From CAZCDM01 sp964497475 (GTDB lineage Bacteria > Planctomycetota > Phycisphaerae > SM23-33), in the NCBI GenBank assembly GCA_964497475.1, contig CAZCDM010000101.1:1-9047 (forward strand): 9,047 nt of DNA, given 5' to 3'. The position numbers and the translations under genes are program-made. Below the pieces are notes generated by a model. It was not told the origin of the DNA. It was given only the letters and a program-made list of their open reading frames with translations, and ran no database searches. Shown here piece after piece: positions 1-6,688 of the stretch. The first letter of the stretch is position 1; the number at the start of each line of letters is the position of its first letter.

Positions 1-108
1 TCGAGCGCCGAAAACACAAGATATAGAGGCACCTGAGTCAAGTAAATACCCCTGCTACGCGATATCCGAATTTGAATTTTTCAAAGTACCCTTGAGACAA
101 CCTATCGC

Positions 109-143
109 GCGTGAGTGAGAAAAAAGAGCCGTCTCCCTCACGC
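109..143. repeat. Inverted repeat, 12-base arms, possible terminator
   Basis: Left arm GCGTGAGTGAGA (109-120) pairs with right arm TCTCCCTCACGC (132-143), with one mismatch and an 11-base loop. No T-run follows the stem on either strand. A run of six T on the minus strand lies at the edge of the loop. Read on the minus strand, a smaller wobble-containing hairpin just before that T-run could act as a weak intrinsic terminator for the operon ending at 316. Its function, terminator or operator, is inference. Confidence 0.35.
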
Positions 144-149
144 TAAATC

Positions 150-170
150 GGAATCCAACGGTTGGGTTCC
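150..170 (+). repeat. Inverted repeat, 8-10 bp stem
   Basis: GGAATCCAAC (150-159) and GTTGGGTTCC (161-170) are inverted copies around one central base. The single deviation is a T opposite a G, which is a permissible G-U pair in plus-strand RNA but an A-C mismatch in minus-strand RNA. As RNA this makes an 8-bp stem with a 5-base loop. No T-run follows. It lies 6 bases from the preceding inverted repeat. Either an operator or an RNA hairpin of a plus-strand transcript from the left is possible. Confidence 0.3.
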
Positions 171-315
171 AGAATTATTGTGCAACAGGCTCAAAGGCCG
201 AGCCGATCACGGTCCAGCCCACAACGCAACTCTTACGCTCGGGTGTGGGGCTTGAGGGGCATGGGGTGGACGAACCATGGCGAGGCAGTCTCTCATTGTT
301 GCCATGGCAAGACGG

Positions 316-1320
316 TTACAGCATGTCGCTGACCGATGCCCAGGCACCCCGGATGTCTTCGGCGCAGGGGGAGCTGCCATGTTCGATGACGCTTTGTGCG
401 GCGCGCTGGGCGGCGGTGACCGACTGGTCATACCGGATTCGCCCGGCCAGCGGGATGTTCCGCGTGATGGCGGCCTGCTCGATCTCATCGGCCAGGGCGG
501 GGTTGATGTCCCACTTGTTGACGCACAACAGCGCGGGGATAGCGAAGTGGTCGCACAGGTCGGCCACCCGCTGCAGGTCGTGCATGCCGCTGCGCGTCGG
601 TTCGGTGACGATCAATGCGCAGTCGGCCCCGGTGACCGAAGCAATCACCGGACAGCCAATTCCCGGCGAGCCATCGATCAGCACCATGTCCTGTCCGCCC
701 TGCTCGGCCAGGTGCTGCGCCTGCTGGCGAACCGTGCTGACGAGCTTGCCGGAGTTTTCCGCCGCGATGCCGAGCCTGGCGTGGACCATCGGCCCGAAGC
801 GGGTTTGCGAGATCATCCACTGCCCGCACAGGCGGGGGCGCATTTCGATCGCGCCGGCCGGGCAGAAATGCGCACACACGCCGCAGCCCTCGCAGGAAAT
901 GGGATCGACCATGTAGGCGGGCGTTACTTCCATGCCGCCGGCCTTCATGACGGCGAGGACTTCCGCGTTGGTTCGGTGCGGGCAGGAGCGGACGCAGTAG
1001 GAGCAGCCCTGGCAGGCGGAGCTGGCGTCGGCGGGCAGGCCGAGGCGGTCGGAGGCACTGCCCTGGACGATCGCTTCGAAGTGGCAGTACTGCAGGCACA
1101 GGCCGCAGGCGGTGCACTTCTCCGGGTGGATGACGGCCTGGTGTCCGCTGTAAAAATCGTGCTGCTGCTGGATGTCCGGCGCGAGCACGAGGTGCAGGTC
1201 GGCCGCGTCGACATCGCAGTCGGCCAGTACCGCCCGCTGCCCTGCCAGTGCAGCAAACGCAGCCGTGACCGACGTCTTGCCCGTGCCGCCCTTGCCGCTG
1301 AGTATGACAAGCTCTTTCAT
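316..1320 (-). CDS. MinD-superfamily ATPase with a three-motif ferredoxin insert
   Basis: This 334-residue P-loop ATPase of the MinD/Mrp class has a deviant Walker A, GKGGTGKT, at residues 9-16, and a DCDVDAADLH switch-like stretch at 34-43. The insert between Walker A and the second half of the ATPase fold holds three Cx2Cx2Cx3C quartets: C69/72/75/79, C103/106/109/113 and C143/146/149/153. Each could ligate a [4Fe-4S] cluster. Two quartets are usual in this family, so the middle one is extra. The C-terminal half retains VLIDGSPGIGCP and VTEPTRSG, both typical of the family. These proteins are thought to be cytoplasmic ATP-driven Fe-S scaffold, carrier or electron-transfer proteins; the client is unknown. 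The start codon overlaps the stop of the upstream paralogue by 4 bases (ATGA), implying translational coupling. It is the last gene of the operon. The family call is secure, the precise role is not. Confidence 0.93.
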   Translation of the reverse strand: MKELVILSGKGGTGKTSVTAAFAALAGQRAVLADCDVDAADLHLVLAPDIQQQHDFYSGHQAVIHPEKCTACGLCLQYCHFEAIVQGSASDRLGLPADASSACQGCSYCVRSCPHRTNAEVLAVMKAGGMEVTPAYMVDPISCEGCGVCAHFCPAGAIEMRPRLCGQWMISQTRFGPMVHARLGIAAENSGKLVSTVRQQAQHLAEQGGQDMVLIDGSPGIGCPVIASVTGADCALIVTEPTRSGMHDLQRVADLCDHFAIPALLCVNKWDINPALADEIEQAAITRNIPLAGRIRYDQSVTAAQRAAQSVIEHGSSPCAEDIRGAWASVSDML

Positions 1321-2165
1321 GTTCGCACCCTGCCGATCAATTCATCCAGCACCGTCTCCAGCCCGTCCCGGTACGAAGGGGAGACCCTGGCGATCAGGTC
1401 GCCGCGGGAATAGGTTTCGGCGATGGGCCTGAGGTCGGGGATCTCGGCCTGGATGGCAATGCCCTCGGCTTGACAATACTCGTGTGTCGCAGTCAACCCG
1501 CCGTCGCTGCGATTGATCATCACGCTGAAGGGAATGGAAAGGATGCGGACGGTTTCCACCGCCAGCTTCAGGTCGTTGAGGCCAAAGGGCGTCGGCTCGG
1601 TCACCAGCAGGACATGGTCCGCGCCGCGAACGGCCTCGATCATCGCGCAGGAGGTGCCCGGCGGGCAGTCGATCCACGTGATGTCGCCCGGCCGGGTCGA
1701 GGCCTTGACCGCCCGGATCACCGGCGGAGTGATGGCCTGGCCGACGGTCAGCTCGCCCTCAACGACACGCAGCGCCTCTGCCCAGCCGGTACGAATCCGC
1801 CCGACGGGGTGCATCGTTTTTCCGATGGCTCCGCTTGGGCAGACCAGCCAGCAGCCGCCGCATCCGTGGCAGAGTTCCGGGAAGGTCAACACCGTCCGGT
1901 TCATCGAGACGATGGCACTGAAACGGCAGATCTCGCCGCATTGCCCGCACCCGGTGCATGCCTCGTCACGGACCGAGGGGATCGGCGTGTTCACCGGCTG
2001 ATCGTCGTCAAAGGTCGGCTTAAGAAACAGCGCACCGTTGGGCTCCTCGACATCGCAGTCGAGGTACGAACACCGCTGCGATCTCTGCGCGGTGACCCAC
2101 GCAAGATTTGTCGCGAGGATCGTCTTGCCCGTGCCGCCCTTGCCGCTGGCAACTGCAATCTGCAT
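1317..2165 (-). CDS. MinD-superfamily ATPase with two-cluster ferredoxin insert
   Basis: This 282-residue paralogue of the next gene in the operon starts MQIAVASGKGGTGKT, with the deviant Walker A at residues 8-15 and DCDVEEPN at 36-43. The ferredoxin insert carries two Cx2Cx2Cx3C quartets: C70/73/76/80 and C99/102/105/109. The second is followed by the usual Pro (P110), the first by Arg (R81). The second half has WIDCPPGTSC and VTEPTPFGLNDL, characteristic of this class. Such pairs of Fe-S ATPases are recurrent partners in orp-type gene clusters and probably act as a heterodimer. AGGA (minus strand of 2173-2176) lies 7 bases before the ATG, supporting the start. It begins 3 bases after the stop of the DUF5320-like gene and overlaps the following ATPase gene by 4 bases. 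Subunit pairing is inference. Confidence 0.93.
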   Translation of the reverse strand: MQIAVASGKGGTGKTILATNLAWVTAQRSQRCSYLDCDVEEPNGALFLKPTFDDDQPVNTPIPSVRDEACTGCGQCGEICRFSAIVSMNRTVLTFPELCHGCGGCWLVCPSGAIGKTMHPVGRIRTGWAEALRVVEGELTVGQAITPPVIRAVKASTRPGDITWIDCPPGTSCAMIEAVRGADHVLLVTEPTPFGLNDLKLAVETVRILSIPFSVMINRSDGGLTATHEYCQAEGIAIQAEIPDLRPIAETYSRGDLIARVSPSYRDGLETVLDELIGRVRT

Positions 2166-2168
2166 GGG

Positions 2169-2516
2169 CTAGTCCTGCGAGGGGTGATCGGCCTGCAACT
2201 GCTCCATGCGATCTTCCATCGCCTGCAGCGTCTGGCGCACCTGCTGCATCTGCACGCGCAGCTGCGTCATGTCGTCGGCCTGGCAAGGCGGCTCGACCGG
2301 TCCCTGGGGTGCGAGAGGCATGCGATGCTGCCAGCGCCGGCCAAGGCCTCGCCCGCCCCGCAAGCCGCGGCCCATTCCACGTCCGCCGCCAAAACCCATC
2401 CCGCCTCCACCGATGGGGTTGGCACATCCCGGCAGGTCGTATCCAGCACAATATCCGGCAGCTCGTCCCGTCCGGGGGCCAGCTCCACTTGGTCCTGTTG
2501 CGTCTCCACGTGGCAT
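2169..2516 (-). CDS. DUF5320-like Gly/Arg-rich small protein with C-terminal coiled coil
   Basis: A 115-residue protein starting MPRGDATGPSGAGPRTGRAAGYCAGY, the recognisable N-terminal signature of the DUF5320 family (Pro-Arg-Gly-Asp-x-Thr-Gly-Pro, then GRxAGYCAGY). A low-complexity Gly/Arg stretch follows at about residues 36-60. A predicted amphipathic coiled coil covers about 81-110, rich in Gln, Met and Glu. A longer reading frame extends to 2552, but the start at 2516 is chosen because an AAAGGAG Shine-Dalgarno lies 7 bases upstream and because the family signature begins there. It sits between a NifX-like gene (16-base gap) and the first MinD ATPase (3-base gap), a context in which this family is commonly found. 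No biochemical function is established that I know of. A structural or adaptor role in cluster transfer is only a guess. Confidence 0.85.
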   Translation of the reverse strand: MPRGDATGPSGAGPRTGRAAGYCAGYDLPGCANPIGGGGMGFGGGRGMGRGLRGGRGLGRRWQHRMPLAPQGPVEPPCQADDMTQLRVQMQQVRQTLQAMEDRMEQLQADHPSQD

Positions 2517-2532
2517 GGTACAGCTCCTTTCG

Positions 2533-2928
2533 TTATTCGCGTCGACACCCATGGGCTCTGCCGCGGCGTCGGCCTTGCGTGCGCCGACGTCGCCCGCAGC
2601 AGCCGGGCATCAAAAAGTGTTCGCCATCCAACCTGTCTTCCATGATAGCCTGGACAAGATCAGAAATCTCGCCGCAGGTCTTCGGCCGGACAGGCACGCC
2701 CGAAATTCGCAACGCCTCTTCCAGCGAACGAGACATCGCTCCGCAGATCAATACATCGATCTCCAAGGCCGCCAACTCCCGCGCCCGCTGCAGCGGAGAG
2801 ACACCACGCAATTCAATGTCCTGCCGGCTGATTTCCACGCCGTCTTCCATCGTGATCACGTAGCACTGCCTGGCGGTGTCCAGAACCGGCGATACCCGCT
2901 GCTGCCAATGTGGTATGGCGACTTTCAT
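2533..2928 (-). CDS. NifX/NifB-like cluster-binding domain protein with Arg-rich tail
   Basis: First gene of the minus-strand operon, 131 residues. It begins MKVAIPHWQQRVSPVLD, the usual opening of dinitrogenase iron-molybdenum cofactor (NifX/NafY-like, ribonuclease H-like fold) proteins, and retains IDVLICGAMS in the central strand region. Members bind metal-sulfur clusters such as NifB-co or the Mo-Cu cluster of orange protein. The C-terminus is notable: GCC at residues 109-111 followed by a strongly basic tail containing RRRR and RRRGR and a late His126/Cys128. The start at 2928 is preferred over an in-frame ATG at 2970 because the domain begins there and GAAAGAAG lies about 7 bases upstream. 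No nitrogenase genes are seen, so a role in nitrogen fixation is not implied. Cluster binding is family inference. Confidence 0.88.
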   Translation of the reverse strand: MKVAIPHWQQRVSPVLDTARQCYVITMEDGVEISRQDIELRGVSPLQRARELAALEIDVLICGAMSRSLEEALRISGVPVRPKTCGEISDLVQAIMEDRLDGEHFLMPGCCGRRRRTQGRRRGRAHGCRRE

Positions 2929-2940
2929 CGCCAGACTTCT

Positions 2941-2956
2941 TTCAACTTCCATGCCA
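2941..2956 (-). promoter_or_regulatory. Weak sigma-54 -24/-12 candidate for the minus-strand operon
   Basis: Minus-strand TGGCATGGAAGTTGAA matches the -24/-12 consensus TGGCACG-N4-TTGCA with correct spacing (GG, ten bases, then GA). The -12 element has GA instead of the near-invariant GC, and one further base deviates. Transcription would begin near 2930, only about 2 bases before the NifX start codon, giving an effectively leaderless message and discarding the apparent ribosome-binding site. The distance to the dyads at 3047-3059 and 3077-3091 (about 123 and 154 bp from the predicted start) is normal for sigma-54 activation. This is a tentative call. Confidence 0.3.
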
Positions 2957-3046
2957 ACGCGACAATCCACAGGATATTTTCCGTAAGCCTATCACATATA
3001 GCCATATACGCGACATGCATATTGTTGCCGAAGGCTTGTGTTTCCG

Positions 3047-3059
3047 TTGCAGTATGCAT
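3047..3059. promoter_or_regulatory. Degenerate copy of the TTGCA-N3-TGCAA dyad (site A)
   Basis: TTGCA-GTA-TGCAT matches nine of ten specified bases of the dyad found perfect at 3077-3091 and 4475-4489. Its centre (3053) lies 31 bp from the centre of the 3077-3091 site, about three helical turns, so both would be bound on the same DNA face, as is common for tandem activator sites. A much weaker half-match, ATGCA-TAT-TGTTG at 3015-3027, is a further 32 bp away and is not called separately. Confidence 0.55.
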
Positions 3060-3065
3060 GGATGC

Positions 3066-3094
3066 TTGAAATTTTTATTGCAATATGCAATTAT
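3066..3094 (+). promoter_or_regulatory. Putative sigma-70 promoter of the sigma-54 activator gene
   Basis: TTGAAA at 3066-3071 and AATTAT at 3089-3094 are separated by 17 bases, giving reasonable -35 and -10 matches. Transcription would begin around 3101, leaving an 11-base leader without a Shine-Dalgarno. An alternative -10, TATCAT at 3100-3105, would place the start at about the ATG itself. Either way the message would be leaderless or nearly so. The perfect dyad at 3077-3091 fills the spacer and touches the -10, so occupancy should block this promoter. Confidence 0.45.
3077..3091. promoter_or_regulatory. Perfect dyad ATTGCA-N3-TGCAAT (site B), candidate activator binding site
   Basis: ATTGCA-ATA-TGCAAT is a perfect 6-3-6 inverted repeat. 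The same sequence apart from the central three bases, including the flanking T on both sides, recurs at 4475-4489. Both perfect copies flank the gene for the sigma-54 activator, one just before its start and one just after its stop. That makes this the likely binding site of its Fis-type helix-turn-helix. The location inside the gene's own promoter suggests negative autoregulation, while the position upstream of the divergent operon suits an enhancer. Confidence 0.7.
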
Positions 3095-3111
3095 CCTAGT
3101 ATCATAAATCC

Positions 3112-4473
<1,362 letters not shown>

Positions 4474-4474
4474 T

Positions 4475-4489
4475 ATTGCATTCTGCAAT
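4475..4489. promoter_or_regulatory. Perfect dyad ATTGCA-N3-TGCAAT (site C), upstream activation site
   Basis: ATTGCA-TTC-TGCAAT, a perfect 6-3-6 inverted repeat, starts one base after the stop codon of the activator gene. It is identical to site B outside the central three bases. Its centre (4482) is about 136 bp upstream of the start predicted from the -24/-12 promoter at 4592-4607, a typical enhancer distance for sigma-54 systems. This is the strongest evidence linking the regulator to the NifX-thioesterase-NorQ/NorD operon. Confidence 0.75.
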
Positions 4490-4591
4490 TTTGCGGCGAT
4501 TCGGAATCATAACTGCCCGCTATTTTTTTCATTTATTAAGTGCTTTTTTTATAGATGCTTACAAGTCTCGTTTCATGCTCAAGATTCTGGC

Positions 4592-4607
4592 TGGCGCGGG
4601 CTTTGCA
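4592..4607 (+). promoter_or_regulatory. Sigma-54 (-24/-12) promoter of the plus-strand operon
   Basis: TGGCGCGGGCTTTGCA matches TGGCACG-N4-TTGCA at all but one specified base. It keeps the invariant GG (4593-4594) and GC (4605-4606) at the required ten-base separation. Transcription is predicted to begin near 4618, giving a leader of about 33 bases with AAGGAG at 4640-4645. Between enhancer site C and this promoter lies an A/T-rich segment with T-runs (4522-4553) that could be bent or bound by an IHF-like protein. Confidence 0.8.
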
Positions 4608-4650
4608 AACGGGTGATGTAGAGATCATTCCCTTACTGCAAGGAGCTGTC

Positions 4651-5013
4651 ATGAAAATCGCCATTACCGCCCAAGGCCCCCAGCCTGACTCTTTGGTGGA
4701 CCCCCGCTTCGGCCGGGCGAAGCACTTCGTCCTGTTCGATACGGAAACGGATGAGCTTTCTTCCATCGATAACCAGGTCAACCTTCAGTCGGCCCAGGGG
4801 GCGGGCATCCAGTCCGGCCGGACCGTTGTCGACGCCGGAGCCAAAGCGGTACTGACCGGGCATGTGGGCCCCAAGGCCTTTGCGACGCTGCAGGCGGGCG
4901 ACGTTGTCGTCTACACCGGAATCGAAGGCACGGTGGCCGAGGCGATCGAGCAGTACAAGGCAGGGCTCCTGACTCCAGCCAACGATGCGAACGTAGACGG
5001 CCACTGGGCCTGA
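4651..5013 (+). CDS. NifX/orange-protein-like cluster-binding protein
   Basis: A 120-residue protein of the dinitrogenase iron-molybdenum cofactor (MTH1175/ORP-like) family. It starts MKIAITAQG and carries the VDPRFGRAKHFVLFD signature at residues 16-30, the TGHVGPKAF core, and the family's usual C-terminal ending, TPANDANVDGHWA. Relatives bind metal-sulfur clusters non-covalently; orange protein from Desulfovibrio carries a Mo-Cu-sulfide cluster. There are no Cys residues in the visible sequence, so any cluster would be held by other side chains or non-covalently. An in-frame ATG exists at 4555, but it lies upstream of the sigma-54 promoter. The start at 4651 has AAGGAG five bases upstream and matches the family N-terminus. 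It is the first gene of the sigma-54 operon. The cluster type is unknown. Confidence 0.92.
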   Translation: MKIAITAQGPQPDSLVDPRFGRAKHFVLFDTETDELSSIDNQVNLQSAQGAGIQSGRTVVDAGAKAVLTGHVGPKAFATLQAGDVVVYTGIEGTVAEAIEQYKAGLLTPANDANVDGHWA

Positions 5014-5063
5014 TCGCGATGAACAGAAGACAAGGATTTTTTCCCAAGGAAAGGACAGGCAGT

Positions 5064-5402
5064 ATGAAAATCGCCATTCCCACGGCGGGTGGTCAGTTGT
5101 GTATGCACTTTGGCCATTGCGAACAGTTTTCGATTCTCGATATCGATGGGGAATCCAAGGCGATTCAATCGCAGTCGATGGAGCAACCGCCTCCCCATGA
5201 GCCCGGGCTCCTGCCCGCCTGGCTGGCTGAGAAAGGCGTCGAGGTGGTGCTGGCCGGCGGCATGGGCCAGCGGGCCCAGCAGATCTTCGCCGCTCATGGC
5301 GTGATGGTCGTTACCGGCATCGGCGCCGGAACGCCCGAGCAGATTGCCCAGAGCTATCTCGATAACACGTTGGAAGCGGGAGAGAATGTCTGCGACCATT
5401 AA
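5064..5402 (+). CDS. NifX-like cluster-binding protein, Cys/His variant
   Basis: A second family member in this operon, 112 residues, of a different subtype. Near the N-terminus is LCMHFGHCEQF, giving C13, H15, H18 and C19. A PPPHEPGLLPAWL segment follows at about residues 46-58, then LAGGMGQRAQQ, and the protein ends ENVCDH with C110 and H112. These Cys/His positions are plausible metal ligands and are absent from the neighbour at 4651. AAGGA at 5051-5055 lies 8 bases before the ATG. It begins 50 bases after the previous stop, and its last 17 bases overlap the thioesterase gene. Family role: binding or transfer of Fe-S or Mo-containing clusters. The ligand assignment is inference from residue pattern. 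Confidence 0.92.
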   Translation: MKIAIPTAGGQLCMHFGHCEQFSILDIDGESKAIQSQSMEQPPPHEPGLLPAWLAEKGVEVVLAGGMGQRAQQIFAAHGVMVVTGIGAGTPEQIAQSYLDNTLEAGENVCDH

Positions 5403-5841
5403 AGCCTCTGCAAAGCTGCTGGACGCAACGCGAGGGCGGGAGCATCCGCGCTGTGTCGTGTGCGGCCGGGATGAGCCGGGCACATTGCGCCTGGATTGCA
5501 CGGTTCACGAAGATGGCAGCGTGACCGCCCGGTTTGCGTGCGAGCAAGCTTACGAGGGCTATCCGGGCCTGCTTCACGGCGGGGTGATTTCCTCGCTGGC
5601 CGATGGCGCGATGACCAACTGCCTCTTCGCCCATGGCATTGTCGCAGTGACGGCCGAGCTGCAGGTGCGGTTTCGCCATCCGGTCCGCCTGGGCGAACCG
5701 CTGGACATCCGAGCCCGCGTCTGCCGATTCTCGCCGCCGCTGTTTGTCGTCGAGGCCGAGCTCAGCCAGGGGCTACAATGTAAGGTCAAGGCGACCGGAA
5801 AATTCATGGCCCTGTCCCACGAGGCTGCCGATGCACCCTGA
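5386..5841 (+). CDS. PaaI-type hotdog-fold thioesterase
   Basis: A 151-residue single hotdog domain. The family motif is clear: GLLHGGVISSLADGAM at residues 61-76, with H64-G65-G66 and D73 at the positions used for acyl-CoA thioester hydrolysis in PaaI-like enzymes. VTAELQVRFRHPVRLGEPL follows, as usual. An N-terminal CVVCG (C23, C26) precedes the domain and could bind a metal if paired with another site. The start at 5386 is preferred to an in-frame ATG at 5344 because purine-rich GGAAGCGGGAG precedes it and it matches the expected domain length. It overlaps the NifX gene by 17 bases and the AAA+ gene by 11, so it is firmly part of the operon. The substrate is unknown; why an acyl-thioesterase sits among metal-cluster genes is unclear. 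Confidence 0.88.
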   Translation: MSATIKASAKLLDATRGREHPRCVVCGRDEPGTLRLDCTVHEDGSVTARFACEQAYEGYPGLLHGGVISSLADGAMTNCLFAHGIVAVTAELQVRFRHPVRLGEPLDIRARVCRFSPPLFVVEAELSQGLQCKVKATGKFMALSHEAADAP

Positions 5842-6688
5842 ACCCATCGACCAGTTCCGCATACCGAATAAGCCGAATTACATTCCTCAGGACGACGAGG
5901 AAGCGGTCTTTCGCGTAGCCCACGAAGCGGGGATTCCACTGATTCTCAAAGGTCCGACCGGCTGCGGCAAGACACGGTTCATCGAGCACATGGCCTGGGA
6001 GCTGGGCCTTGCGCTGGTGACGGTATCCTGTCATGAAGACTTGACGGCGGCCGACCTGGTCGGGCGATTCCTGCTCAAGAACGATCAGACCCTCTGGCAG
6101 GATGGGCCGCTGACGCTGGCCGTTCGCCACGGCGGGATATGCTATCTCGATGAAATCGTCGAGGCCCGCAAAGACACCACCGTCATCATCCACTCGCTGA
6201 CCGACGATCGACGCATTCTCTACATCGACAAGACCGGCGAGGTCGTCCCCGCGCACCGAAACTTCATGATGGTGCTCAGCTACAATCCTGGCTACCAGAG
6301 CATCGTCAAAGACCTCAAGCAGTCCACCAAGCAACGCTTTGCCAGCGTGAACTTCACGCACCCGCAGGAAGAGATCGAAACGCGGATCATCCAGACCGAA
6401 AGCGGGCTGGAGCAACCGCAGTGTTGCAAACTCGCCGCGATGGGAACCCGCATCCGCCAGCTCAAGGGGTATGGACTGGACGAAGGCGTCTCCAGCCGAC
6501 TGCTGGTCTATGTTGCCCGGCTGATCAAGGGCGGGCTCTCTCCGCTGCAGGCTACGCGACACGCCATCAGCCACACGCTCAGCGACGATCCGGAAATCCT
6601 CGATTCCATCCAGGACATTGCCAAGCTCTATTTCGGCTATCTGCTGCGCGATGCCGACGAGGCCACCGATGACACCGCCGAGGCCTGA
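5831..6688 (+). CDS. MoxR-type AAA+ ATPase of the NorQ/CbbQ family
   Basis: A 285-residue AAA+ ATPase with Walker A GPTGCGKT at 41-48, the TVSCHEDLTAADLVGR segment at 64-79, and Walker B with ICYLDEIVEAR at 103-113. A sensor-1-like LSYNPGYQ and a C-terminal CbbQ-type helical domain complete it. NorQ/CbbQ hexamers work with a VWA partner (NorD/CbbO) to remodel a client: nitric oxide reductase for iron insertion, or rubisco for inhibitor release. The partner is the next gene, overlapping by 20 bases. GAGG six bases before the ATG at 5831 supports the start; frames extending further upstream lie inside the thioesterase gene. No norB, norC or rubisco gene is in the window, so the client is probably different. 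The family call is firm; NorQ versus CbbQ cannot be decided from this sequence. Confidence 0.95.
   Translation: MHPEPIDQFRIPNKPNYIPQDDEEAVFRVAHEAGIPLILKGPTGCGKTRFIEHMAWELGLALVTVSCHEDLTAADLVGRFLLKNDQTLWQDGPLTLAVRHGGICYLDEIVEARKDTTVIIHSLTDDRRILYIDKTGEVVPAHRNFMMVLSYNPGYQSIVKDLKQSTKQRFASVNFTHPQEEIETRIIQTESGLEQPQCCKLAAMGTRIRQLKGYGLDEGVSSRLLVYVARLIKGGLSPLQATRHAISHTLSDDPEILDSIQDIAKLYFGYLLRDADEATDDTAEA

Larger units (their letters stand above)
1..315. other. Non-coding left flank
   Basis: No supported gene lies in this stretch, which follows the 3' end of the minus-strand operon. Its first 200 bases are clearly more AT-rich than the flanking genes. Two imperfect inverted repeats (109-143 and 150-170) are listed separately. 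The only open frame, on the minus strand over 207-302, would give about 32 residues with no recognisable motif and no clear ribosome-binding site, so it is not called. The neighbour to the left is outside the window, so it is unknown whether the genes here are convergent or co-directional. Confidence 0.6.

Noticed and set aside
207..302. Possible 32-residue minus-strand gene after the last ATPase
   Set aside because: No Shine-Dalgarno, no motif, and a Pro/His-rich composition typical of random GC-rich translation.
299..310. Perfect 12-base palindrome TTGCCATGGCAA just past the ATPase stop codon
   Set aside because: Palindromes of this size are expected about twice by chance in 9 kb, and nothing else in the context supports a site.
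277..1413. Long plus-strand frame opposite the two MinD-type ATPases
   Set aside because: It is a shadow of high-GC coding sequence. The minus-strand frames carry Walker A and cysteine motifs, and this frame gives no recognisable domain.
3017..3030. Minus-strand GG...GC resembling a -24/-12 promoter
   Set aside because: The separation is nine bases rather than ten, which sigma-54 tolerates poorly, and it would overlap the degenerate dyad half-site.
4498..4508. Dyad GATTC-G-GAATC followed some 13 bases later by T-runs, considered as a terminator for the activator gene
   Set aside because: The stem is at most 4-5 bp and not adjacent to the T-run. The region is better explained as a spacer between enhancer and promoter.
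5040..5052. Small hairpin TTTCC-CAA-GGAAA just before the second cluster protein of the plus-strand operon
   Set aside because: Only five weak base pairs. The purine-rich half is better explained as ribosome-binding sequence.
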